NCBI GenBank assembly: GCA_037355855.1
Contig: CM074769.1
Span: 1,054,001-1,118,000 of the forward strand
DNA length: 64,000 nucleotides
DNA from: Pseudo-nitzschia pungens
Lineage: Eukaryota; Bacillariophyta; Bacillariophyceae; Bacillariales; Bacillariaceae
Reading direction: 5' to 3'
Positions 35,873 to 46,279 of this stretch are shown piece by piece (the first letter of the stretch is position 1; each line of letters starts with the position of its first letter). A program made the translations under genes and the position numbers. The notes under the pieces are model-generated. The model did no database searches. It worked only from the letters and a program-made list of their open reading frames with translations, and had not been told where the DNA came from.

Positions 35873-36430
35873 TCAGTTTTGCTTGCGGGGCTGCTGGATG
35901 GGCAGTTGCTTCTTCTGATGAATTTTCTCCTTCATCTTGAGGTGTGGAGTGGTCAGTCGTTTCATGCGTTCTAGTTCTCGATGGCGCAAGCGTTGATCCT
36001 TTAGGTTGGGATGGTTCTTCTCAAGGTCATAGGGAACCAAATCGGTGATCTTCATAGTGGTGGGACGCTGGCAGTGGTGAACCTTTTCAACCAAATGTTT
36101 GGCGGGGCGTGGCTTGCCCTCGAGTTCTCGCCGGGCCATCCAGCGCTTTCCAAGCCCCTTGTGGTCCTCAGAGAAGCGGGTCATTTCTTCTCGTTCCTCG
36201 AGGTGTGCGAGAGTGGCCATCATCTCCACAAAAATTTCGACCGCCTCAAGTTCGGCAGCTTCTTGCGCATCAGGAGGGAAGGCTTCGTCAATGGCTTCGT
36301 CAGTGATGGAGTGAAGGAATTCACTGTCCGTACCCTGGAAGCAGCAGGAAGGAATCCCATCGTTGTAAATGACAGCGTTCACTTCGGTTCCCATGATGGG
36401 ATGGAAGGGCTTGGCGGTGACACTCAGCAT
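35873..36430 (-). CDS. Small charged protein with an N-terminal PAM2-like motif
   Basis: 185 residues from the ATG at 36430; the frame stays open for 25 codons more upstream, but the motif argues for the inner start. The N-terminus reads MLSVTAKPFHPIMG, which matches the PAM2 pattern L-x3-A-x2-F-x-P used to bind the MLLE domain of poly(A)-binding protein. An acidic Ala/Glu-rich helix follows (DAQEAAELEAVEIFVEMM), then a basic region and a Lys/Gln-rich tail. No other domain seen. In plants, small proteins with an N-terminal PAM2 (ERD15/CID1 class) act in translation or stress responses; an equivalent role here is inference. Possible extra exons at either end cannot be excluded. Confidence 0.55.
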   Translation of the reverse strand: MLSVTAKPFHPIMGTEVNAVIYNDGIPSCCFQGTDSEFLHSITDEAIDEAFPPDAQEAAELEAVEIFVEMMATLAHLEEREEMTRFSEDHKGLGKRWMARRELEGKPRPAKHLVEKVHHCQRPTTMKITDLVPYDLEKNHPNLKDQRLRHRELERMKRLTTPHLKMKEKIHQKKQLPIQQPRKQN

Positions 36431-37177
36431 GATGAAAGAAGAGATAGATAAAGTCAAGTTTTTACGTACGTATGCGGGCGTTGAAAGTTGCTTTGTATCC
36501 AACAATGGGTTGCGAATACAAATGCGGTCTTAGTAGATGCTTTTGCTTCTTTGATTGCAGTCGGATGCTTTTCAAATGAGAAATTATGACTGACACCTTC
36601 AACGCGAATGGTGAAGTTAAATCTTTCAGAAGAATCAGAGTTCGTAATCGAAAGGGCTCCTTGATGTTTTTCCCGTCAATTTTAAGTTGAAACGGGTTTC
36701 AATCTGGATCAGTAGGAAATGATGGACAAAACCCCATCGTTTTCTCCGGATGTCGTGTCAAAAGTACAACCTTCGTAGCGCAGTGAATTCTAGTCTCCTT
36801 TTCGATCATTCTCAATTCGTCTCAAAGTTAATTTGATTGGATAGTTTCAAAAAATGTTCTGTTTGCCATCAAAGAAGAAAGGAAGAACAAAAAATAATAG
36901 ACATCAGGTCCGTGATCCGGAACAGCGGGGTCATAATTCTGATCTAAACTGACGAATCATCACGAACTACCGGTACAATGTTTCAATTCTGTACCTTGTA
37001 CGACATAACCTACTTGTAAGCATGGTAACAAAAAAATACATTAATCATTGTTTATTTTTTGAGTCTTGATTGTTATTTCTTCCTGCCATCCATTTCTATC
37101 CACCACGCCCGAATACCAGTACGAGTATTGGTTGGGCTAGGTACGGTATTTGGAGTAGGTATCCATTAGCCATACTA

Positions 37178-37186
37178 CTAGTACCT
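37178..37186 (+). repeat. Left 9-bp target-site duplication
   Basis: ctagtacct, identical to 51041-51049 and directly abutting the left terminal repeat of the element. Confidence 0.75.
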
Positions 37187-37216
37187 GGTACGAGGGTAAT
37201 ATCACACTTTTTTTGG
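37187..37216 (+). repeat. Left terminal inverted repeat
   Basis: Starts GGTACGAGGGTAATA, then TCACACTTTTTTT and GGGTAAC. The right end read inwards starts GGACATGGGGTATCC, then TCACACTTTTTTTT and CGGGTAAC. The pairing is imperfect at the outer 15 bp and near-perfect over TCACAC-T(n)-GGGTAAC. A second CTCACACTTTTTCC lies just inside, giving a sub-terminal direct repeat. Confidence 0.75.
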
Positions 37217-37399
37217 GTAACCTCACACTTTTTCCTTACACTTTTCAACTACTTACAGAACTTTCCTTACATAGGAACGTACCTACTAACGTTCTTCTCC
37301 TCATTCTTCTCCGTTCTTCTCCTTAATTAACATGCACCTCTACTACCTTAATTAACCTGCACCTACTTTACAAGTACTCTTTGTACCCAAAAAAATTCT

Positions 37400-38195
37400 T
37401 GCACCTCCATGGTCTCCCTACAGCGATACATTCGCACCTCTGTCGATTCGCACCACAATCTCTTGCACCTCTGTCGCAGCACAATCACTATCACTCGCAC
37501 CTCCGTCGATGCACCTCTCTCTGTAAGTGTTAAAAGAGTGACACACCTCTATTGCGTCAATCTGCACCTCTATTGCGTCAATCTGCACCTCCATCGCGTC
37601 TCGCACCTCCATCGCGTCGACCCCCCGCTGCACCTCTATCGATCGCACCTCTATTTCGTCAATTTCTTTTTCTACTTAGCTAGCTCCTGGTACAAATTGT
37701 ACACAAAATTTGAATTTTTTCATTGGCTCACCCGTCTGTCTGTTCCCCCATCCCCTGTATATTCTACACGGGGAATAAGAGTAGCACTATTCCATTTGCC
37801 CGCAACCTGGAATAGTGCTACTCTTATTCCCCGTGTAGAATTGAACGTGCTATTTTAAACCAATCACAACGCTAAAGAACGATCTTCACCCCTATCGCAA
37901 ACCGACCCGCACCTCTATCGCCTCATGAAACGAACGTTCCGCCTCTCTTAACAGAACGTTCCGCCTCTCTTAACAGACTGTAAGTCTCTCTCTTATTAAT
38001 TAGTGTACCTCTCTTTCCCCTCTCTTGTACCAAGGAACGATCGGCAGCACCTCTATCGCAAACTGACCGGCACCTCTATCGACCGGCACCTCTATCGACC
38101 GGCACCTCTATCGACCGGCACCTCTATCGACCGGCACCTCTATCGACGGACCAGCACCTCTATCGACCGGCACCTCTATCCCCTAGTCCTTAATT
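37400..38195 (+). repeat. GCACCTC-based minisatellite array (left block)
   Basis: Spaced copies of GCACCTCTATCG / GCACCTCCATCG. At about 38065-38175 they tighten into a 16-bp tandem unit, GACCGGCACCTCTATC, repeated about seven times. The same core word fills the array at 40190-41005 on the other side of the 139-bp satellite. Confidence 0.85.
37761..37841. repeat. Perfect 34-bp inverted repeat (hairpin)
   Basis: Arms 37761-37794 and 37808-37841 are exact reverse complements over 34 bp, with a 13-nt loop (tttgcccgcaacc). The arms begin ATTCTACACGGGGAATAAGA. It sits within the left minisatellite block and is not part of any ORF. It could be a terminator, a replication or recombination site, or a small nested palindrome. 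Confidence 0.95.
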
Positions 38196-38229
38196 GTACC
38201 CACAACACCCCCTGTTTGGTACATAACAT

Positions 38230-39850
38230 CCCCGAGTTGAACTTCAAGTTCGACACCCCTTGGTCCCTCAGTATTTCGACTACTGCCCCTGTTTTCAAGC
38301 AAACAGCTTCCCCCGGTCCCTAAGTGTACGACAGTTCCCTGATCCCTAAGTACCTATTTTCTATCAAGCAACTCCCCCCGGTCCCTGAGTATTTCGACTA
38401 TTGCCCCTGTTTTCAAGCAAGCAACTCCCCCCGGTCCCTAAGCGCGAGTGAGTTCCCTGATCCCTAAGTGACCTGCTACATAACATCCCCAAGTTGAACC
38501 TCAAGTTCGGTTCCCCCCGGTCCCTGAGTATTTCGACTATTGCCCCTGTTTTCAAGCAAGCAACTCCCCCCGGTCCCTAAGCGCGAGTGAGTTCCCTGAT
38601 CCCTAAGTGACCTGCTACATAGCATCCCCAAGTTGAACCTCAAGTTCGGTTCCCCCTGGTCCCTAAGTATTTCGACTATTGCCCCTGTTTTCAAGCAAGC
38701 AACTCCCCCCGGTCCCTAAGCGCGAGTGAGTTCCCTGATCCCTAAGTGACCTGCTACATAACATCCCCAAGTTGAACCTCAAGTTCGGTTCCCCCCGGTC
38801 CCTGAGTATTTCAACTATTGCCCCTGTTTTCAAGCAAGCAACTCCCCCCGGTCCCTAAGCGCGAGTGAGTTCCCTGATCCCTAAGTGACCTGCTACATAG
38901 CATCCCCAAGTTGAACCTCAAGTTCGGTTCCCCCTGGTCCCTAAGTATTTCGACTATTGCCCTTGTTTTCAAGCAAGCAGCTTCCCCCCGGTCCCTAAGT
39001 GTACGACAGTTCCCTGATCCCTAAGTGACCGGCTACATAGCCTCCCCAAGTTGAACTTCAAGTTCGGTCCCCCCCGGTCCCCCAGTATTTCGACTATTGC
39101 CCCTGTTTTCAAGCAAGCAACTCCCCTTGGTCCCTAAGCGCGAGCGAGTTCCCTGATCCCTAAGTGACCGGCTACATAGCCTCCCCAAGTTGAACTTCAA
39201 GTTCGGTCCCCCCTGGTCCCCCAGTATTTCGACTATTGCCCCTGTTTTCAAGCAAGCAACTCCCCCCGGTCCCTAAGCGCGAGTGAGTTCCCTGATCCCT
39301 AAGTGACCTGCTACATAGCATCCCCAAGTTGAACTTCAAGTTCGGTCCCCCCTGGTCCCCCAGTATTTCGACTATTGCCCCTGTTTTCAAGCAAGCAACT
39401 CCCCCCGGTCCCTAAGCGCGAGTGAGTTCCCTGATCCCTAAGTGACCTGCTACATAGCATCCCCAAGTTGAACTTCAAGTTCGGCACCCCCTGGTCCCCC
39501 AGTATTTTGACTATTGCCCCTGTTTTCAAGCAAGCAACTCCCCTTGGTCCCTAAGCGCGAGCGAGTTCCCTGATCCCTAAGTGACCTGCTACATAACATC
39601 CCCAAGTTGAACCTCAAGTTCGGCATCCCCTTGTCCCTCAGTATTTCGACTATTGCCCTTGTTTTCAAGCAAGCAGCTTCCCCCCGGTCCCTAAGTGTGC
39701 GCGAGTTCCCTGATCCCAAGTGACCGGCTACATAGCCTCCCCAAGTTGAACTTCAAGTTACGCACCCCCTGGTCCCCCAGTATTTCGACTATTGCCCCTG
39801 TTTTCAAGCAAGCAACCTCCCCCCGGTCCCTAATTGTCGTGTTGGAGGTC
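38230..39850. repeat. 139-bp satellite, about 11-12 units
   Basis: Tandem unit of 139 bp. The anchor word AAGTTGAAC occurs at 38491, 38630, 38769, 38908, 39048, 39187, 39326, 39465, 39604 and 39743, so every step is 139 bp except one of 140. Degenerate units flank both ends. Each unit carries two CCCCGGTCCCTAAG/CTGAG sub-repeats and the segments TTTCGACTATTGCCCCTGTT and AAGCGCGAGTGAGTTCCCTG. Open frames through it on the minus strand simply reflect the period and are not genes. Confidence 0.95.
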
Positions 39851-40189
39851 CCTGTTTTCAAGCCAATTGCCCCTAGATACTGTTTCCACTTCTAAGTACT
39901 CCCGAGTTTGAACTTCAAGTTCCCTCCTGAGCCTTTTAAGTGTGCCCTGTCTCTTGTATCCCCCGGTCTTTATGTATTCCTACTAAAGCCCTTGTTTTTA
40001 AACCTCAAGGAACACGATAAACCAGCACCTCTTTTGTTAAGACTGGCCTAACTCACGATATACCAGCACCTCTCTTCTTAAGACTGGTGTAACTGACTCA
40101 ATACGAAAAACCACCACACTGTAAGTGTTATTTAACAGAAGGAATGTTCTTGTTCTCTCTTAATAATCATTCACTGACAATCGACGACC

Positions 40190-41005
40190 GTTCCCCGCAC
40201 CCCTACTCCGCACCTCTATCGAATTTTCTTCGCACCTCCGACAACCGTTCTCCGCACCTCTATCCCGCACCTCTACTCCGCACCTCTACTCCGCACCTCT
40301 ACTCCGCACCTCTATCGAATTTTCTTTGCACCTCCGACGACCGGTCTCCGCACCTCTATCCCGCACCTCTACTCCGCACCTCTACTCCGCACCTCTACTC
40401 CGCACCTCTATCGAATTTTCTTTGCACCTCCGACGACCGGTCTCCGCACCTCTATCCCGCACCTCTACTCCGCACCTCTATCGAACCTTCTTCGCACCTC
40501 CGACGACCGGTCTCCGCAACTCTATCCCGCACCTCTACTCCGCACCTCTATCGAACCTTCTTCGCACCTCCGACGACCGGTCTCCGCAACTCTATCCCGC
40601 ACCTCTATGGAACCTTCTTCGCACCTCCGACGACCGTTCTCCGCAACTCTATCCCGCACCTCTATGGAACCTTCTTCGCACCTCCGACGACCGTTCTCCG
40701 CACCTCCATCGAATTTTCGCCGCACCTCCATCCCGCACCTCCATCGATTTTTCCCCGCACCTCCATCGATTTTTCCCCGCACCTCCATCGATTTTTCCCC
40801 TCACCTCCATCGAATTTTCCCCGCACCTCCATTGAATTTTCGCCGCACCTCTATCCCGCACCTCCATCGAATTTTCGCCGCACCTCCATTGATTTTTCCC
40901 CGCACCTCCATTGAATTTTCGCCGCACCTCTATCCCGCACCTCCATAGAATTTTCGCCGCACCTCCATCGAATTTTCGCCGCACCTCTACACCTCCATCA
41001 AAGAG
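40190..41005 (+). repeat. GCACCTC-based array directly upstream of the large ORF
   Basis: Mixed tandem units such as CCGCACCTCTACT, CGCACCTCTATCGAATTTT and GCACCTCCGACGACCGGTCT. The array runs right up to the start codon at 41015, so it occupies the position where a promoter and 5' leader would lie. A frame stays open through much of it but encodes only repeats. Confidence 0.9.
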
Positions 41006-41014
41006 TCGCCTATC

Positions 41015-44000
41015 ATGTCGTCTGCCAACTACTCACCGGTTGGCCGTCCGAAACTGATCCACCCATCAGTACTCCTCGACACCATTCACCAACATCTCTC
41101 CACCCCCTCTCCGAACGTGGACACTACTCAACCAAAAGTTGTTCGTGATTGTGATCTACGACTGACCCTATCGAAGTACTTTCCTCACGTTGAGCCGTCT
41201 TCGGGGGATTACCAGGCTCTCATGAAGATCATGTGTTTTCCCCAGACCCTCACTGACGAGTCAATGCAAACTGCACTGTTGAAAGCCCAACAAATGATGC
41301 TTTCCATTTTCCCCTCTCTTGGATTCTTTGGTTTGGTTCAAAGCTGGGCTGCACCTTCTAAACGAAAGGTGCACTTCTTTCAAGATGCTCTCAACTGTGC
41401 AATAGTATTGCAAAAGGGTGCTGGGTGCGAGTCCTTCATTGAGTTTCTTCATCGGGTGCGAACCTGGAGGGTGCGTGGAGCCACTGGCAGAGGTGAATTC
41501 AACGTCCAGTATGTTTCTCCAGAGAGACCTGATGCCATTGATTGTCAGTCCTTGGTGGGATCTCTAGAAGGCTCTTTGGTTATGCTCTACCATTATTTGG
41601 AAAAGTCACAAGCTGGTACTCTGTCCGCATTTGGTCGTCGTTCTGTTTCCACCCCAAGGGAATTTGTAATTGATGGAGTTGATGGGAGCGAAGATTTCAA
41701 GCAGGTTGCTTCCACGGCGGGTCACTTTACCATGCGTGGCGGAGCACTAGTCGGTTATCATCTCATGCCTAATCTGAGAAAACGAATGTGGCTTTCCATC
41801 CAGCACATCCAGTTGGGATACACCTTGTATGACGTTATATTCAGGGCAGATCTTTCCCGTCTTCCTGACTACAACAAGTTTGATAAGGAAAGGGCTCCGA
41901 TGCAGTTTCTCATGGACAGTTGCACTGAGTTGACCGTCAGAGCAATGTACATTTCCCTCTTGGCTGATATCTGTTTTGTTTTTCAAACCCTCAACGATGT
42001 GGATAATCTTCGCTCTGACTTTATTTGGACGGAGTGCCTGGGTAATTCTCCGACGCGGCTCTGCATGACTATGAAGGTTCGATCCTCTGCATTTGATGAG
42101 GATACCAAGGCCCATATTATATCCCGCTCCTTCAAAGGTTTGGAAGAGGGTGTTGGCAGAAAGAGGATAGTTGACTACAATTGCAGACGGCACAATACTT
42201 CGTTTCGCTTCCAGACAGTTCGGTACAAGGTATTCAAGTTCTGGTTGGACTTTAATAACCAAGCTTCCATCAAGTCCAAGGTGGATACACTGATGGCTGA
42301 AAGTCTCTCCGGCAACAAGCGAAAGGCACCTCCTAGCGATGATTCAAGTGATTCTTCCTCGGTGGCATCCGGAGATAGACGATCCGGTCCTCCAACCTTT
42401 GAATTGCCTGACATTCCATCTCCCCCCGACGATACGTCCCAAGTTCCTCTGGCAACAGAGACGAATACCACGAATGACGTATCCGATGTTCCTCTGCCAG
42501 CTGACATTAATGAGGGAATGCAGTTTTCGTTCGACGATCTTCTCTCTCCAATGCATAATTTGCGCTGGGAATCTCTCCGTCTGGCACCCATGTCATACCT
42601 GAAGCACAAGCAAGTCCAGTCCTCACTTTTTATCTGTGCCAGGGATAAAAACTACCAGGTGGAATTCTCCAATCCAGACTTTTACTCAGCATGCGGTTTG
42701 GTTGACTTTGATCATTGGAGAACCATCAGCTGCACTGGCTCACCAACAACCAGTTCAATTCGGGGCCACATCACAGTTTTCTCTCAAGACGTCCAATCTA
42801 TTGATGCCACCAACGTCGTAGATGTTGTCCGACCAGGTTCTGGGATTTTCCTTTGATGCAAGTCCTTGTACAAGGGGGATATTGTTAAGCTTTTCAAGTT
42901 CATACTGAATTATGGAGTCAAGCCAAGGCATGGAGATGATATTCGACGCTCAATTGACAATCGAGTTTTGGAAATTGGAATCCACTGTCAGACTGGTCAA
43001 CTGTACAACATTGATTCATTCCAGAAAGCAGGCACCGATGCAACAATTATCAAGCAGACCGTGGCTTCCATGATGGATTTTCTCTGGAAAATTGGTCAGG
43101 AAATCCAGATGATTGCCAGGCGACCTCTTATGGGAGGAAACTGTGAGAGAGACACAAAGTTCGGTCGTCCTTTTCGAGATGCAATGGGAGCCAAGTTGTC
43201 GTTGTTTCATTGCCTCACCCTCGTTGTCCAGTGTGTCTATCCCTTTCCTTGCCAGGGTAGAAAGCACAAGGATATCCAGAACGACAGAGTCTACCCATAC
43301 TCCCAGACTGTTTGTGGCAATTGGTACTTCACTGATGGTGAAGGATACATCTATCTGTTTCAAATTCTGTGCAATTTCAGAGGAGCAGCTTCTTGTACCT
43401 TCCCGTACACGGCTCAAGTTCGTCGAATCCTTCAACACGTTGAGAATTACAAGTCAACACTCCAGTCCAGATACAACGAAGTCTTTCAGCACTACGAAGG
43501 GTCTCTTGTTCCGATGACTTTTCTGACAAACCCATTGGTTTCCGACGATTTTTTTTTGCATCCATCACTCCCCTGGGAAACTCGAGAACTCGTGAAGGGT
43601 TCTGGCATCTCTGGTGACGTGCTCACATTCCCTGTTGGTCCCTCCCGTATTCTATCCATGTCTATGATGATCGATTCTATCTTCCAAGTCAGGGATCAGC
43701 TTTCTTTTGATCAAATTTTGGAACTGACTTTCTTCACTTCATTCTACAATAACGGATCAATTGTTCATGCAATCATGTCTGCAATCCGAGGTTCCGGAAA
43801 TGATTTTTCAAGTGGGGATTGTCATCCATGGTATGTGTTCGAAGCTGCTATTGGTCAGGTTTTGGGGAAGGGTTCCTGGCAGGGAGGTATCGAGCCCAGG
43901 TTCCAATGCAGCTCCAATGTCAAGTGGGAGTTATTTTGCTCCACCAATGATACATCGGACAAGGTTACCATCAACTCGAAACTCTGTAAAGTATTGTACA

Positions 44001-44742
44001 TTGGGTACGACCTTATATGCTGGATGAATGCCCTGAAGCGATCGGATTTGGTGTACGCCGAGTACATTCCATTCAATGTTGTCACTACCAAGATGGAAAG
44101 TGTGGTCCTTGGTATTCAAGCTGTTGCTGATGAAGAGTCTTTTGATTTTGGTCGGTTCTATTTGTCACAGTGGCTTTCCCTCATCATTGCCTTGGGATTG
44201 GCTGAGTCGGGACTACACTTGCTTCAACTTATCCTTCCTTCCAAGGGAACAGCATCTTATGAGCACTTCCTGAATCCTATGGAGCGTGATATGGGTAGTA
44301 AGAACGCAGAGCCAATACCTCATTCCCAACTCGACTCTGTGATGAAATTTACGTCACAGGAACTTGGTTTTCCTGTGTATTTTCGGACTATGATGGAAGT
44401 ACTCGGATGTGAGTCAATGGGACACAGGGACCTTGGGAAAAACGATGTTTTTCTGAAGGGTGGAACGCTATTTGATGTGAACCAACAGATTGGGTGTCCA
44501 ATCCACAAGAAATTCAGGAAGCAAGTTTGGGAGCTAACAGTTCCTGTTCCACAAGTCTTTAAAATACTCGACGAAGGGAAATGCAAACAGATTGAAGCGT
44601 AAGTAATTGTTCTTTTCACAGGACTCATGTATTTCTTTATAAATGTACTTCCCCTAACCCTGTTGTTTTCTTGTACAGACTCTATTCCAATTATTCCATT
44701 GACATGAATCCTGTCATGGACCTGTCCTTTGTGGATCTTTGA
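41015..44742 (+). CDS. Unrecognised large element protein, interrupted by one in-frame TGA
   Basis: Codons 1-613 (41015-42856) end in TGA; the same frame continues open from 42857 to 44598. An 80-nt GT-AG intron (44599-44678, GTAAGT / TTGTACAG) then joins to a last exon 44679-44742 ending MDLSFVDL. If the TGA is bypassed, the protein is about 1,215 residues. I recognise no domain. The first half has a Ser/Asp-rich, Pro-rich linker (about residues 430-500, DDSSDSSSVASGD) that splits two folded-looking parts. The second half is rich in aromatic residues and cysteine. The TGATG overlap does not restart translation in this frame (the ATG frame stops after ten codons). A 57-nt GTAGAT...TACAAG intron would keep frame but is shorter than any other intron here. 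It may be the second component of the transposon, by analogy with MURB; that is inference. Confidence 0.6.
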
Positions 44743-44779
44743 AACTTAATTATTCATATTTAACTTAGAAAAAGTCTTT

Positions 44780-45995
44780 TGTGCACGTTACGAGCTTCCT
44801 GTTACGAGGTTCGTATTACAAGCTTCTCGTTAAGAGACCAAACGCTCTGCTGTTTACAAGCCCTGCTGTTAAGAGACGCTCTGCTGTTACGAGCTTCCGC
44901 TCTGCTGTTACGAGCTTCCGCTCTGCTGTTACGAGCTTCCGCTCTGCTGTTTACGAGCCCTGCTGTTACGAGCTTACGAGCCCTGCTGTTACGAGCTTAC
45001 GAGCCCTGCTGTTACGAGCTTCCTGTTACGAGACGCTCTGCTGTTACGCTCTGCTGTTTACGAGCCCTGCTGTTAAGAGACACTCTGCTGTTACGAGCTT
45101 TCGCTCTGCTGTTTACGAGCCGTGCTGTCACGAGCTTACGAGCCCTGCTGTTACGAACCCTGCTGTTAAGAGACGCTCTGCTGTTACGCTCTGCTGTTTA
45201 CGAGCCCTGCTGTTAAGAGACGCTCTGCTGTTACAAGCTTCATGTTACGAGACGCTCTGCGACCTTGCTGTTTCGACCTTCCTGATACGACCTTCCTGTT
45301 ACGAGCTTGCTTGCTGTTACGAGCTTGCTGTTACGACCTTCCTGTTACGACCTTCCTGTTACCAGCTACCTGTTACGAGCTTGCTGATACCTGTTACGAG
45401 CTTGCTGTTACGAGAGGATTTGCTGTTACGAGCACGGCTGTTACGAGCTCACTGTTACGAGCTTGCTGTTACGAGCTTGCTGATAGGAGAGGATTTGCTG
45501 TTACGAGAGGATTTGCTGTTACGAGAGGATTTGCTGTTACGAGCACGACTGTTACGAGCTCACTGTTTCGAGCTTACTGTTACAGCCGGTGTGGTATTCA
45601 TTTCCCCTACGATCGATTCCAAGCCGGTGTGGTATTCATTTCCCCTACGATCGATTCCATCTCCGTTAGGTGTTCATTTCCCTTACGATCCATTCGCTCA
45701 GCTGTTACGAGACGCTCTGCTATTACGACCCTTTACGAGAGTCTCTGCTGTTACGAGAAACTCATTCCCCTTACGATCGATTCGCTCTGCTGTTACGAGA
45801 CGCTCTGCTATTACGACCCTTTACGAGAGTCTCTGCTGTTACGAGAAACTCTAACTCTGCTGTTACGAGCGTCTCCGCTGTTAAGAGACGCTCTACGTTA
45901 CCAGCTTTTTGTTACGTGCTTCCTGTTACGAGACGCTTTATGTTGCTGTTACGAGACGCTCTGCTGTTACGAGACCATCTGCTGTTACGAGCTTC
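44780..45995 (+). repeat. GCTGTTACGAG minisatellite array
   Basis: About 1.2 kb built on CTGCTGTTACGAGC. Clean 21-bp periodicity (GCTCTGCTGTTACGAGCTTCC) appears near 44879-44945, with higher-order mixtures elsewhere. Two copies of CCGGTGTGGTATTCATTTCC and a CCTTACGATCGATTC sub-repeat are nested near 45590-45790. The array separates the 3' ends of the convergent large ORF and transposase. Confidence 0.9.
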
Positions 45996-46279
45996 CTGAT
46001 AGTACTTGATGTCGGAAAGGGATGTCACTTCCCGCCACTCGGCCAGGTGAAGGGTACTTCAAGGCGAGGAAAGCTATCATGTTACGAGACCCTCTCTTAC
46101 GAGCTTGCTGTTACGTACCATCTTACCAGATGCCTGGTAGGAGACGTTGTGTTACAAGCGCCAAACGCTCGATCACACCAACGGGACTGAATGCTGCATC
46201 AAGTATCAGTAACAATGTTTGGGTTGAGCCAGTTCTTAATTGTTCTTTATGTACGGAAATACTAATGCTACCAGAGTAA

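Noticed and set aside
38364..39719. Series of minus-strand 63-89-codon frames with nearly identical products
   Set aside because: They are translations of the 139-bp satellite and repeat with its period; no start context or independent coding signal.
37400..39900. CRISPR-like array
   Set aside because: Direct repeats are present, but there are no unique spacers of constant length, the units are contiguous satellites, and the genome is eukaryotic.
40144..40948. Long open frames through the GCACCTC array (256 and 169 codons)
   Set aside because: They encode only repeats of SAPLSRTSTPHL-like units, and both strands are open, as expected for a stop-free satellite.
42855..42857. TGATG overlap as a termination-reinitiation site for a second protein
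   Set aside because: The ATG is in another frame and stops after about ten codons, so it cannot express the downstream half.
44779..46190. 357- and 255-codon frames in the GCTGTTACGAG array
   Set aside because: Low-complexity translations of the repeat in overlapping frames; no folded-domain character.
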